Under the pieces are notes generated by a model, which worked only from the letters and a program-made list of their open reading frames with translations, searched no databases and was not told the origin of the DNA. Below are positions 16,971-25,815 of a DNA stretch of 64,000 nt, piece after piece; within the stretch, counting starts at the first letter, position 1; each line of letters opens with the position of its first letter. The stretch lies in assembly GCA_937889015.1 (NCBI GenBank), contig CALARR010000103.1, forward strand, positions 7,639 to 71,638, written 5' to 3'. The stretch comes from an uncultured Planctomycetales bacterium (GTDB lineage Bacteria > Planctomycetota > Planctomycetia > Pirellulales > Thermoguttaceae). The position numbers were made by a program, and so were the translations under genes.

Positions 16971-19687
16971 CGCTTGGCCTCCTCGTTCTTGGCCGCCTCG
17001 TGTTCCTCGGCCGGTGCGGCCGCATCGGCGGGCGGCAGCCACTCGGGCTGGCGCGTGAGGACCGTCAAAAACCATCGCCAGAAATAGGCGTTGTGCCGCG
17101 CGCCGCGCACCGGCTCGCCGTCCGCCCGCTCCAAGAACCGGTTCAGGGCAAACCGCGAATCGCCGATCACCGCCAACTGCCCCTTGCCCACCGCACGCGA
17201 GGCGATCAGCGGATCACCGTTCGAATCCCGCACGTGAGCGGTCCACCGCCCGTCCTCCACCGCCAAGGGCCATGCCGCGTAGAACAAAGCCATCGCCTCG
17301 CGCCCGTTCCTGTTCAAGTATTGGCCAAAGGCGCAGCCCACCGGCTCCGGCTCCGGCTCGCTCGGATCCAGACCGGCCGGCGAACGCGGAATCGTCAGCC
17401 CATACTCGGCCAGCAAGCTCTCGCTCCCCGCCGCATCCTCCGCCCCCGCGCTCAACAGCACCACCCCCCCTTGCTCCATGAACTGCCGCACCGTCTGGCG
17501 CTCGCGCTCCGTGAACGGCCGCGCCGGGGCGATCGAAATCAGCAATCCGGCTCGCTCCAGACGCGCCGCGCTGCACTCCGGCAGCAGCAGCGGCAAGTAG
17601 CCGTTGCGCATCAGGGTCAACACCAGCCCCGTGATCCCGCGCGCCCCCCAGTCCAGCCCCGTGTAGGCCTCCCAATGGGACGCGTCGATATAGGCCACCC
17701 GATTCGGCTTGCTCGCACGTCCGTCGGGCAATACGGCGGCGCCGCGCGCGTTGAACTCCAGAATCAGCGCCACCGCACAGCCCAGAACCACTGCCGCCGC
17801 GCCCACGCGCAGCGGTTCAAAATGCACTAACAGCAGAAACCCCAGCCCTGCCAGCAATGCCAGCCCCAGCACCTGACGCCAGGCATCGCCCGGCCCCGTC
17901 GACCCGTGCGCCAGCAAACCCAGCAGCCGGCCGACAAAGCGGAACGAACCGGGCAGGACCACGTTGTTCAGACTGGAGGTGTTGCCCAACACCACCACGC
18001 GGCCCGCCCCGAATCGCTGCTGTGCGGCCAACACCAGGTCGCCCAAACGCTCGCCGGGCTCCCAGTGCCCCACCCCGGTCAGCACGGCGTCGCTGCCCGG
18101 ATCGCTCCAGCCCCAGCGCCCCACCAACAGCGGCCGGGCCGCCCATCCCACGCGCAGCGAGGCCCCGGCCAACAGCCCCAACCATTCCGCCCGCGGCGTC
18201 AGATCGGCGTTGCACGCCGCATACGAAGTCTCCAGCGACGCGCGCCATCCGCCGACCGGCGAGAGCGCCGAATCGTTGTGGACCGCGATCGACGTGCCGG
18301 CCAGCAACTCGTTGAAGCTGCTCGCCTTACCCTCCTCCAGCACGAAGTTCTCAGCGGCGACCAAGATCGCCCCGCCGCGCGCCACAAAGTCCCACACGCG
18401 CTCGCGCTGCGCCGCGCTCCAGGGCGTGTTGGGATGAATCACCAGCAGCACGTCGGCCTGCGACAGGTCTTCGGCCGATAGCTCCTTGGATCGTGTGAAC
18501 TGTCCGCCCAGGCTTTCCACCAGGTCCGGCAGCATGCCCAGCATCCCCGCCGTCTCCTGGCCGTAGGAATCGTGCCGCGGCCGGCCCCAATCCAGCGAAC
18601 TCTCCTCATAGGCCACGAACCGCTTGCCCTTCAAGTCCGTCTCGATCGGCTCCCACACCAGCAGCAAGGCCGCCGCCGCGGCCAACACCACCGGCCCCCA
18701 CCGCAGCAACGCCTCATTGCGCAGCCACGTGGGAAGGCGGTGCAGCAGTCGCCGGCAGCAACGATCCACGGTCCGTTTCGGCGGCGCCCAGTACATCACC
18801 AGTCCCGCGATCATCGCCTGCAGCATGCCCGCCAATGCCGGCAGCCCCCAAGGAAGCACGCTCCGCAGACTGTCGCCCCAGAACCACACCGGCGTCTGCT
18901 CCAGGTCGGCCTGGGGTACGGGCGGAGTCGGCGGAACCAGGGCCAGAAGCGCCTGGATCTGTCCCAGGACGTACAAATAAACCAGGTGTCCAGCCAACAC
19001 GGCCCCGGCCGCGCAGACCGCACGCCTCCAGCGCGGCGAGGGCGATCCCCACAGCCAACCGGCATAGAACAAGCCACTGAGAACCAGGAAGTCCAAGCCG
19101 AAATGGCTCGGTCCCAGCCACAGCTCGCAACCCAGCAGCCGCCCCGCCAGCCAACTCCCGACCGCCGCCACGCGATCGCTCAACAGCCAGACGACCGGAA
19201 TCGTCACATAGGCCAGCCGATACAAGGCGAACCCCAACACGGCCAGGGCCGCCCACCGCAGGTCGGCGCGCACGGCGTGCGATGGATCCGCGCGATTGGG
19301 TCCGGCACCGGCCATCAACCGCGCGCCGTGCCCCGGGGCAATGCCCAGACCAACCAGCACCAGCCCCACCGCCAACACCACCAGCGGTGGATTGCCCCAT
19401 CCCGTGGCCATCCCCAGCAACAGGCCGCTCGCGGCCAAGAACCACCACCAGGGAAGAACCGCTTCCGACACACGTGGTGCGGCGGTCGGCGCCAAACTGG
19501 GCCACACGGCCAGAAGCGCCGTCCCCAAGGCAGCCCACGCCACGACATTCCACAGCAGGGGCACGCCTAAGCCCAGCGATCCGGCCCCTGCCCAGGCCGC
19601 CAGAAGGCCCGCACTCGTCGCCACGGCCACGGCCAGGGACCTCGGAAACCTATCGGTGGCCTGCGGGTTGTTCTGGATCGATTGCAT
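16967..19687 (-). CDS. Large membrane protein with two DUF4350/GATase-like domains (first of pair)
   Basis: This 906-residue paralogue of the next gene has the same plan: about ten membrane segments in the first 330 residues, a first GATase-like domain (about 375-560) with DVLLVIHPNTPWSAAQRERV and GGAILVAAENFVLEEG, two membrane helices near 590-630, and a second domain (about 650-870) with GLLISIAPARPFTERE, GGVVLLSAGAED and GKGQLAVIGDSRFALN. It ends in an Ala/Glu-rich tail. The ATG at 19687 is chosen over a GTG at 19699 because GGAAG lies 5 bases upstream. It follows the nuclease-fold gene by 12 bases and overlaps the next gene by 4, so three genes form one operon. Function unknown; a cell-envelope role is likely. 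Confidence 0.75.
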   Translation of the reverse strand: MQSIQNNPQATDRFPRSLAVAVATSAGLLAAWAGAGSLGLGVPLLWNVVAWAALGTALLAVWPSLAPTAAPRVSEAVLPWWWFLAASGLLLGMATGWGNPPLVVLAVGLVLVGLGIAPGHGARLMAGAGPNRADPSHAVRADLRWAALAVLGFALYRLAYVTIPVVWLLSDRVAAVGSWLAGRLLGCELWLGPSHFGLDFLVLSGLFYAGWLWGSPSPRWRRAVCAAGAVLAGHLVYLYVLGQIQALLALVPPTPPVPQADLEQTPVWFWGDSLRSVLPWGLPALAGMLQAMIAGLVMYWAPPKRTVDRCCRRLLHRLPTWLRNEALLRWGPVVLAAAAALLLVWEPIETDLKGKRFVAYEESSLDWGRPRHDSYGQETAGMLGMLPDLVESLGGQFTRSKELSAEDLSQADVLLVIHPNTPWSAAQRERVWDFVARGGAILVAAENFVLEEGKASSFNELLAGTSIAVHNDSALSPVGGWRASLETSYAACNADLTPRAEWLGLLAGASLRVGWAARPLLVGRWGWSDPGSDAVLTGVGHWEPGERLGDLVLAAQQRFGAGRVVVLGNTSSLNNVVLPGSFRFVGRLLGLLAHGSTGPGDAWRQVLGLALLAGLGFLLLVHFEPLRVGAAAVVLGCAVALILEFNARGAAVLPDGRASKPNRVAYIDASHWEAYTGLDWGARGITGLVLTLMRNGYLPLLLPECSAARLERAGLLISIAPARPFTERERQTVRQFMEQGGVVLLSAGAEDAAGSESLLAEYGLTIPRSPAGLDPSEPEPEPVGCAFGQYLNRNGREAMALFYAAWPLAVEDGRWTAHVRDSNGDPLIASRAVGKGQLAVIGDSRFALNRFLERADGEPVRGARHNAYFWRWFLTVLTRQPEWLPPADAAAPAEEHEAAKNEEAKR

Positions 19688-19699
19688 ACTTGCTTCCAC

Positions 19700-20686
19700 T
19701 TAGTTTGTCGGCGTGGCCCCAGGCACATGGCCGGGTTGGCCTCCTTCATAAACACTGCACTCCAGCCACACCGGGAGGTGTTCCGTAATCTCCACCGCCT
19801 CTTGGATCGTGAGATTGAATTCCCGGACCAGGTCCACCACGCCCCACCGGCCCGTAAACTCGGCCGTCGCTCGACGGCTGAGGAGGATGTTGTCGGCACA
19901 CAGCGTGCCGCGCGTCGTGGTCGGCACACCCTCCACGACATGAACCAGATTGAGCGACTCCTCCAACTGCCGCAAGGGGTGCTCTTCGAGATTGAACGTC
20001 CCCAACATCAGCACGTCGTCCTCGTTGCGGCCATCGTCGCGAACGGCACGGTACACGTCGTCCAACAACTCGGCCTCCTCGTTGGGCCGGCGCGGATCGG
20101 ACGCCACGGCGACCAGCGTGAAGGTGAAGGCCTCGGCGGCCGACGGACCCTTGGCTCGAAATACGCCCACCAGCGGCTTGCAGCGAAAGTGCCGGGCCGG
20201 ATCGGCCACCGCGAAGACCATCGAGCGATCGACCTCGATGATCGAACGATCGAAGACGAACGCCGCGTAACGCTCGACCGCCTCAAGCTGCACCGTCTGC
20301 GGCGCGGCATAGTCGAAGGACCGCTTGGAAACCGCTTGCGCCTGTTCGATCAGTCGCACCAACAGTCCCTGGTTGCCGGCGCGCATGTCCGGAATGGCAA
20401 TCAGATCGAATCGCGCCAAGACCTGCCCCAGCACTTCCCGCACGCGCGGCTGCGCCAGCTTGTTGGCGTCGAGGGTCTCCAAGTTCAATACGGCCAGCCG
20501 GAAGGTCTGCCGGCTCGGGACCTTCGGCGCCGGCGCCGGTGCGACCGGAACGCCCGCGCCCGCCGGAGCCCGACCGGGAAAGATCCCCAGTTGCTCGATT
20601 CCGGGCAGGTTATATTTCTGCGCCACATACCAGCCGCCGGCGGCCAGCCCCGCCAGCAGCACGAAGATGATCAGGAATCTGGGCAT
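19700..20686 (-). CDS. Endonuclease/exonuclease/phosphatase-fold protein, degenerate active site, membrane-anchored
   Basis: This 328-residue protein has an N-terminal membrane anchor (about 3-20), a Pro/Ala linker and an endonuclease/exonuclease/phosphatase fold domain (about 60-310). Fold landmarks are visible: FRLAVLNLETLD, RYAAFVFDRSII, DDVLMLGTFNLEEHPL, TTTRGTLCADNIL and EITEHLPVWLEC. The usual GDFN appears as GTFN and the usual SDH as TEH, so two residues normally needed for metal-dependent catalysis are replaced; it may be inactive or altered in chemistry. GGAGGAGACAG precedes the ATG at 20686. It is the first gene of the operon with the two DUF4350 membrane proteins, so it probably works with them at the envelope. 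Confidence 0.75.
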   Translation of the reverse strand: MPRFLIIFVLLAGLAAGGWYVAQKYNLPGIEQLGIFPGRAPAGAGVPVAPAPAPKVPSRQTFRLAVLNLETLDANKLAQPRVREVLGQVLARFDLIAIPDMRAGNQGLLVRLIEQAQAVSKRSFDYAAPQTVQLEAVERYAAFVFDRSIIEVDRSMVFAVADPARHFRCKPLVGVFRAKGPSAAEAFTFTLVAVASDPRRPNEEAELLDDVYRAVRDDGRNEDDVLMLGTFNLEEHPLRQLEESLNLVHVVEGVPTTTRGTLCADNILLSRRATAEFTGRWGVVDLVREFNLTIQEAVEITEHLPVWLECSVYEGGQPGHVPGATPTN

Positions 20687-21016
20687 GCTTCTGTCTCCTC
20701 CTTGGCCCCCCCGGGACTCGCGTGTCCGGGCTCCTCCGCGACTGTGCCCCCAAATCGCGCCTGGAAGCCCCACGCCGGCCTGCTGCGACTTCCCACGGAC
20801 GCAAGGGCGATCGGCCTGGACCTATGCCCGGCCGTGGCCCGACCCCTGCACACGCCGACACCCCCGCCTGCCGGCCAAGTCCCTACAATCGGCCAGGCCA
20901 GCGCGCAGCGCGCACTCCAAACCCACCCATCCAGGTTACGCGCAGATTGTTCCCCCGTGCAGGCGACTCGTATACTAAAAGGAAGCGATGGAAGTGGCAA
21001 TACGGAGAACGAGGCG
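20687..21016. other. Divergent intergenic region
   Basis: About 330 bases separate the minus-strand nuclease-fold operon from the plus-strand HEAT-like gene. I see one plus-strand promoter candidate near the right end and nothing else of note. Confidence 0.4.
20947..20976 (+). promoter_or_regulatory. Candidate promoter of the HEAT-like gene
   Basis: TTGTTC (20947-20952), an 18-base spacer and TATACT (20971-20976) lie about 40 bases before the ATG at 21017. Spacing and -10 are good; the -35 matches only TTG. Confidence 0.45.
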
Positions 21017-22237
21017 ATGCGCCCATTTCGACTGCTGCTCGGCCTGGCCCTGGCCCTGCTGACGATCTGTGTCCCGCCACCGGTCCGGGCCGACGTCTTC
21101 GTCTTGGCCAACGGCGAACGCGTGCAGGGCGAACTGCTCAACCCCGACGAGTCGCCGCGCAAGACCTTCGTCATCAAGACTACCTCCGGCGTCACCGTGA
21201 CGCTGCAGCGCGCCCAGGTGGACCAGGTGCTTCATCCGCGCCCCGCCGAAATCGAATACGACAAGATCCACCACACCTACCCAGACACGCCCCAGGGCCA
21301 GTGGGATCTGGCGGCCTGGTGCCTGAAGCAGAACCTCCTCTCCCAACGCAAGGTCCATCTGGAACGGATCATCGAGTTGGACCCCGATCACGCCGAAGCG
21401 CGCCGCGCGCTGGGCTACATCAAGTCCGAGGGTCAATGGACGACCCACGAAGCACTGATGAAATCCCGCGGCTATGTCTACTTCCGCAACCGCTGGATGC
21501 TGCCCCAGGAACAGGAAGTGATTCTGAACCGCGAGAAGCTCGATCGGGCGGAAAAGGAGTGGATCCAGAAGATCGAACGCTGGCAGGACGCGCTGGGAGG
21601 CGACAAGGAACGGGCCGCACGCGAAGGCATCGACAGCATCAACGACCCGCTGGCCGTCCGCGCGCTGACCGCCGTGCTCAAGAACGACAAACGCACTTCC
21701 GCACGCATCCTCTTCATCCAAGCCCTGGCCCGGATCAATACCCCCGCCGCCATGAAAGCCCTCGCCGTCTGCTCCATGGAGGACTCGGTGGAAGAGGTGC
21801 GACTGACTTGTCTGGACTATCTCAAGAAAGAGAAGCGTCCTGACATCGTGGCCTACTACGTCGGCCAACTCAAGAGCAAGGACAACAAGATGGTCAACCG
21901 GGCGGCGGAATGCCTCAGCCACATGAACGACCGCTCCGCCGTCGCCCCCCTCATCGACGCCCTCGTGACCACGCATAAATTCAAGATCGTCACCGGCAAC
22001 AGCAACCCCGGCAGCGTCAGCACCCAATTCGGCAAAGGGAGCACCGGAGGCGGTGGCGGTGGTATGTCGGTCGGCAGCGCCCCGAAGATCTTCAAGCAAG
22101 ACATGCGCAACCAGTCGGTCCTCGACGCGCTGGTCATGCTCAGTGGGGGGGCCAACTACACTTACGACATCAAGGCCTGGAAGTCCTGGTACGCCGCCCA
22201 AAAGCCCCGCGAGGCGGTCGACGCGCGCCGCAACTGA
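21017..22237 (+). CDS. Secreted HEAT-repeat-like protein
   Basis: This 406-residue protein has a signal peptide (about 1-24, ending PPPVRADV) and a small beta domain (about 25-75, VFVLANGERVQGELLNPDES) that resembles the SH3-like segment often seen at the start of secreted planctomycete proteins. A TPR-like helix pair follows, then a HEAT-like helical array (about 210-320: DPLAVRALTAVLKND, RILFIQALARI, RAAECLSHMNDRSAVAPLID). A Gly-rich loop (FGKGSTGGGGGG, about 340) precedes a last helical segment. GGAGAACGAGG precedes the ATG; a much longer frame runs upstream antisense to the nuclease-fold gene and is rejected. It is probably a periplasmic binding scaffold; no partner can be named. Confidence 0.8.
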   Translation: MRPFRLLLGLALALLTICVPPPVRADVFVLANGERVQGELLNPDESPRKTFVIKTTSGVTVTLQRAQVDQVLHPRPAEIEYDKIHHTYPDTPQGQWDLAAWCLKQNLLSQRKVHLERIIELDPDHAEARRALGYIKSEGQWTTHEALMKSRGYVYFRNRWMLPQEQEVILNREKLDRAEKEWIQKIERWQDALGGDKERAAREGIDSINDPLAVRALTAVLKNDKRTSARILFIQALARINTPAAMKALAVCSMEDSVEEVRLTCLDYLKKEKRPDIVAYYVGQLKSKDNKMVNRAAECLSHMNDRSAVAPLIDALVTTHKFKIVTGNSNPGSVSTQFGKGSTGGGGGGMSVGSAPKIFKQDMRNQSVLDALVMLSGGANYTYDIKAWKSWYAAQKPREAVDARRN

Positions 22238-22604
22238 CACGCCCCGCCGAAGCCGCTCGCTCTTCCCTAACGCGCAAGGTCTGCCACGCGCCGCGCGCAC
22301 CAGCCGCATCGGACTTCGACCGCCCAACCCCTGCGCTGATCGCCACACGGCCCTGGCGGCCTGGGGCCCGATCCGAAAAGTCTGCCCCGGCCCTACATCC
22401 GTGCGGCGATTCTCTTCCACTGCCCGCTCTGCGCGCCGCGCGCACCGCAACGCGTCAATTGTCGGACGCCATCGTCCGATGACTCACTTGGGCCGTGTGC
22501 GCTGGTAGCCTGCGCGCCCCCGGGGAGTTTCCGTATCCCAAACAGACCGCTCGCACTGCAAACTCACCGCATCTCGCCTCTTTCCGTCCGATTGGAGTAA
22601 GATC
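22238..22604. other. Intergenic region before the porin gene
   Basis: These 367 bases hold no convincing gene. A perfect 7-bp hairpin TCGGACG-CCAT-CGTCCGA lies near 22462-22479; without a T run it is not a clear terminator and could be a regulator site or RNA hairpin in the porin leader. Confidence 0.4.
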
Positions 22605-23948
22605 ATGAAGATCACGCAGGTAGTGCTGTCGGCCCTGATGCTGGGGTCGACGGGCCTGGCCCTGGCGGCCAACGAAGGCGCCCTTCAGCCCCTGGCCTAC
22701 GAGTCCCGCGAGTATCTCACCTTCGATGCCCCCGCCGCCCAGAACGCCCCCGCCCAGGCCGCCGCTCCGCAGTACGAAGGCTGCTATGGCTGCACAGGCA
22801 GCTGCGCCGCGGCCTGCTCCGCACAGCCCTGGACCCTCCCCCAACCCTGCATCCTCCAGCAGCATCGAATCAAGGTCGGCGGCTGGGTCGAGCAAGGCTA
22901 CACGTACAACGCGCGTAAGCCGTCCGATCATTTCAACGGGCCGGTGGCGACCAACGACCTGGCCGACGAGTACCAGTTGAACCAGACCTGGCTGTTCTTC
23001 CAGCGCGCCGCGCAGACCAACGGCTGCGGTTGGGACTGGGGCGGGCGTGTGGACCTGGTCTACGGCACCGATTGGCGGTTCGGCAAGTGCCTGGGCCTGG
23101 AAGATCGCATCGACAGCCCGGATCACTTCTACGGCATGGTCATCCCCCAGTTCTACTTCGAGGTGGCCTACAACGACCTGTCCGTGAAAATGGGCCACTA
23201 TGCCACGCGCTTCGGCTACGAAATGATCCCGGCGCCGGGCAACTTCTTCTACTCCCACTCCTACGCCATGTGCTACACCGAGCCGATCCTCGTGACCGGC
23301 GTCGAAGCCGACTACAAACTCTCCGACAACTGGCTGGTCATCGGCGGCTTCAACCGCGGCTGGATGATGTTCGAGGACTACAACGAACAACTCGACTTCC
23401 TCGGCGGCCTGAAGTGGAGCAGCGACGACAAGGAAACCACCCTCTCCTACGCCGTGACCACCGGCGCGCAGGATGTGGCCGGCAACAACAACCGCTATGC
23501 CCACGCCATCGTCTTCACCGAACAGGTCTCCAGCCGCCTGCTCTACGTCCTGCAGCAGAACTACGGCCTGGAGAAGAACGGCGTCACCGCCACCGGCGCC
23601 GACGCCCAGTGGTACGGCCTCGACCAGTACCTGATCTATAAGCTCAACTCCTGCTGGTCCGCCGGCCTGCGCATGGAATGGCTCCGCGATGCCGACGGGA
23701 CACGCGTGGCGGGCATCGGCAACTGGATCGGTTCCGACAAGGGATGGCAGGGCTATGGCTTCGCCGGCGACTTCTACGAAGTCAGCGCCGGCCTCAACTG
23801 GCGCCCGCATCCCAACCTCGTCCTGCGGCCCGAACTGCGTTGGGACTGGTACAACGGGCCGGCCAATCCCGACGGCGACTTGCCTTTCGACGACGGCACC
23901 GCCAAGAACCAGTTCCTGGCCGCCGTGGACTTGATCGTCACCTTCTGA
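22605..23948 (+). CDS. Outer-membrane beta-barrel porin (BBP2-like)
   Basis: This 447-residue protein has a signal peptide (about 1-22, LMLGSTGLALAANEG), a Cys-rich N-terminal stretch (GCYGCTGSCAAACSAQP, about 59-75) and then a barrel of alternating aromatic-rich strands (RIKVGGWVEQGYTYNARK, GRVDLVYGTDWRFGK, QFYFEVAYNDLSVKMGHY) ending in LAAVDLIVTF with the terminal Phe expected by the Bam machinery. The fold resembles the putative beta-barrel porin-2 family common in planctomycetes. GGAG precedes the ATG with 8 bases. It has a strong terminator. The Cys cluster may form disulfides, or a plug or anchor to another envelope layer. The substrate is unknown. Confidence 0.85.
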   Translation: MKITQVVLSALMLGSTGLALAANEGALQPLAYESREYLTFDAPAAQNAPAQAAAPQYEGCYGCTGSCAAACSAQPWTLPQPCILQQHRIKVGGWVEQGYTYNARKPSDHFNGPVATNDLADEYQLNQTWLFFQRAAQTNGCGWDWGGRVDLVYGTDWRFGKCLGLEDRIDSPDHFYGMVIPQFYFEVAYNDLSVKMGHYATRFGYEMIPAPGNFFYSHSYAMCYTEPILVTGVEADYKLSDNWLVIGGFNRGWMMFEDYNEQLDFLGGLKWSSDDKETTLSYAVTTGAQDVAGNNNRYAHAIVFTEQVSSRLLYVLQQNYGLEKNGVTATGADAQWYGLDQYLIYKLNSCWSAGLRMEWLRDADGTRVAGIGNWIGSDKGWQGYGFAGDFYEVSAGLNWRPHPNLVLRPELRWDWYNGPANPDGDLPFDDGTAKNQFLAAVDLIVTF

Positions 23949-23979
23949 CGAACCGTCCGGCCACTTCTCGATTCACGAT

Positions 23980-24016
23980 CCGGGGCGCGAACCGTTCGCG
24001 CCCCGGACCCTTTCTT
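23980..24016 (+). terminator. Porin terminator
   Basis: CCGGGGCGCGAAC (23980-23992) and GTTCGCGCCCCGG (23994-24006) are perfect 13-base inverted repeats with a single central base, followed by ACCCTTTCTT. They lie 32 bases after the porin stop. Confidence 0.7.
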
Positions 24017-24108
24017 GATCTTGGCCTTGTGGATGCCCCGCGCGCGACCGGCGGCGGCCCGAGCCGATGGCCCCCCATCACCCAGCCCGGACTATTCACG
24101 GCTCCCTT

Positions 24109-24169
24109 GAAGCCTGAAGCGCAAGCGAAGGCAGAATCACGAGTTTCCCTCGCTTGCGCTTCGGGCTTC
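24109..24169. repeat. Inverted pair of the GAAGCCTGAAGCGCAAGCGAAG repeat
   Basis: GAAGCCTGAAGCGCAAGCGAAG (24109-24130) is followed after 18 bases by the near-perfect complement CTCGCTTGCGCTTCGGGCTTC (24149-24169), forming a roughly 21-bp stem. Single or direct copies of the same unit occur at 26202, 29396 and 29432. I recognise such units as common in planctomycete intergenic DNA. Confidence 0.7.
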
Positions 24170-24205
24170 GATCGCGCAGTCTGTTTTGGAACGTCCTGGG
24201 CCATA

Positions 24206-24286
24206 AGGACCTATCCCATAACCGCCCCAGCCCGGCCGGGCGGCCCAGCAGGACTGAGCAGCCGACAGGTTTTGGGACCGGCCCTA
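24206..24286. repeat. Palindromic repeat R1, copy A
   Basis: This is one of five copies of a roughly 80-base element. It starts AGGACCTATCCCATAACC and ends GGTTTTGGGACCGGCCC, so the ends are imperfect inverted repeats. The middle contains CGGGCGGCCCAGCAGGACTG and GCCGACAGGT, shared with the other copies. Confidence 0.8.
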
Positions 24287-24393
24287 TTGCGTCTCAGGTA
24301 AGTAATGCCGTGAGGCCGACCATCGGGAGGCCGGTTGTTCAGGGTAACGGCCGGGACAGCGACGACATTTCTTTTCTGACACTCAATAAATAG
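24287..24393 (+). pseudogene. Repeat R2: fragment matching the FGE-sulfatase N-terminus
   Basis: Directly after R1 copy A, this stretch reads in frame SNAVRPTIGRPVVQGNGRD then SDDISFLTLNK and stops. The N-terminal part of the FGE-sulfatase protein at 35698 contains the similar SDAARPTVARPVLQGNAPD then SDDIAALTTTK (19 of 31 residues identical over the aligned span), and the DNA is also clearly alike from TTGCG(T/C)CTCAGG onward. No start codon with a ribosome binding site is evident. It may be a decayed gene fragment or a dispersed repeat that can be read in frame. Confidence 0.5.
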
Positions 24394-24540
24394 TCCGGGC
24401 CAGGCGCGTTGGCTGCTCCGGGTGGCTTGTCCAGCAGCGAGTTGGGGGCCACGGCTGGCCGTGTCCCGCAGTGCAGCCGGCACGGTAAGACAGACCACAG
24501 GCTCCCAGACGCATTCGCGTGGATGGATTGACGTGCCGCG

Positions 24541-25815
24541 TCAGATGCCCGCGCGACCGCGCGGCCACAAGCCCCACCGCTCACTGAGCGCGGTGATCGC
24601 CACGCGGTCTTCCAGGTTCGGACGGAAGATGGTCAGCACCAGCAGCGGCAGATACCAGGCCATGTACAGTCCGCCGCCGTTGGCGTGCCAGAACTGCGTG
24701 CCCAGCATCACGGCCGCCGAGCAACTCAGAAGCGTCCCCAAGTTCTTCTGCGCCGGCCACAGGGCCAGGCTGCTGCACAAGGCCACAAAGGCCGCGACCA
24801 CCGGAATGCGATACGCCGGCTCGTGATACTGCCAGAACCCGCTGGGATGGCTCCAACCGAACATCTCCAGGAATTGCCCCCAGAAGACATCCAGCTTGCT
24901 GGACGTGAAGGCCAGCACGAACAAGACCACCAGCACGATCCACATCACCACCAGCCCCGCGCTGAAACGGATCAACCCCCGCCGCCAATAGAAACCGCAC
25001 CACAGCGGCAGCAGGAACAGCGGATAGTAGATCACGCCCACGGCCAGCCCCATCAGAATGCCCGCCACCATCGGCCGGCGATAGGCGGCCACCGCCCACA
25101 CCAAGAACGCGGCCGGCAGCACGTGGTCCACCTCGCCCGTCATCTGCGCCGTGTAGGGCAACAGCAGGTACAGCGAGGCCGCCGCCACGCCCGTCTCCAC
25201 GTTGTCGAAATGCCGATAGCCGATCAAGGCCATTCCGATCACGATCGCCAGGTGCGCCAGAATGGCGATCGTCCGCGTGGTCGCCTCCTGGATCAGGCCG
25301 CGCTGCGACGCCTCCTCCGCGCCCCCCTGCTGGCCGGACACGATCGCCTGGCTGGGCAGCCGCGCCGCCACGAAGAACAACGAATAGCCCGGCCCGTGCG
25401 GTGTGAACGAACCGTGCTCGCGCACGCCGCGCTGCTCGGATTGCCGCGCCGCTTCCAGGCTCGGCGTGCCCGTGAGCACGTTCGTAATCAAGAACACCAG
25501 CAGCGCTACGCCCGTGAACGTCAGCCCGTCTGCCGTCAGATTGGGCTCCAGCAGCGGACGGCGAACCATCACCGGATCCACCAACAGCCGCACCAGGAAG
25601 AACCCGCCCACGCTGAACAGCCACACATAGCCCAACTGCTCCAGGCCGTGCCCCACCAGCAGCAGCCCCGGGGCAAACGCGATCAAGCCCACCAGGTCCA
25701 GGTTCCGCACGCTCCAAAAACGACGGAACTTGAAGTAGATCCCGATCGTCAGCAACGACGAGAGATACACCCACGTCGTTGGGTTCATCGAGTATTCAAA
25801 CAGGATCTTCCGCAT
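24541..25815 (-). CDS. Polytopic membrane protein of unknown function
   Basis: This 424-residue integral membrane protein has about eleven to thirteen hydrophobic helices and short loops (SLLTIGIYFKFRRFW, NLDLVGLIAFAPGLLLVGHG, MGLAVGVIYYPLFLLPLW). The pattern is reminiscent of GT-C or DUF2029-like mannosyltransferase membrane cores, but no luminal acidic motif was recognised, so this is only an alternative. The start at 25815 (MRKILFEYSMNP) is used; 25788 is also possible, and neither has a strong ribosome binding site. A longer frame begins in DNA without coding character. It stands alone between repeats, and both flanks are repeat-rich. Confidence 0.7.
   Translation of the reverse strand: MRKILFEYSMNPTTWVYLSSLLTIGIYFKFRRFWSVRNLDLVGLIAFAPGLLLVGHGLEQLGYVWLFSVGGFFLVRLLVDPVMVRRPLLEPNLTADGLTFTGVALLVFLITNVLTGTPSLEAARQSEQRGVREHGSFTPHGPGYSLFFVAARLPSQAIVSGQQGGAEEASQRGLIQEATTRTIAILAHLAIVIGMALIGYRHFDNVETGVAAASLYLLLPYTAQMTGEVDHVLPAAFLVWAVAAYRRPMVAGILMGLAVGVIYYPLFLLPLWCGFYWRRGLIRFSAGLVVMWIVLVVLFVLAFTSSKLDVFWGQFLEMFGWSHPSGFWQYHEPAYRIPVVAAFVALCSSLALWPAQKNLGTLLSCSAAVMLGTQFWHANGGGLYMAWYLPLLVLTIFRPNLEDRVAITALSERWGLWPRGRAGI

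Noticed and set aside
15648..17087. Plus-strand frame (479 codons) opposite the DUF4350 gene
   Set aside because: It is His/Gln/Arg-rich antisense reading of a membrane protein gene; no domain.
17219..17229. tRNA T-loop-like GTTCGAATC
   Set aside because: It lies within the coding sequence of a DUF4350 membrane protein and no cloverleaf surrounds it. No tRNA gene was found in the window.
19682..21016. In-frame extension upstream of the HEAT-like gene
   Set aside because: It is antisense to the nuclease-fold gene, and the promoter, ribosome binding site and signal peptide all support the start at 21017.
24154..24393. 79-codon plus-strand frame covering R1 copy A and R2
   Set aside because: The first two thirds are a reading of the palindromic repeat; only the R2 part resembles a protein, so it is given as a fragment rather than a gene.
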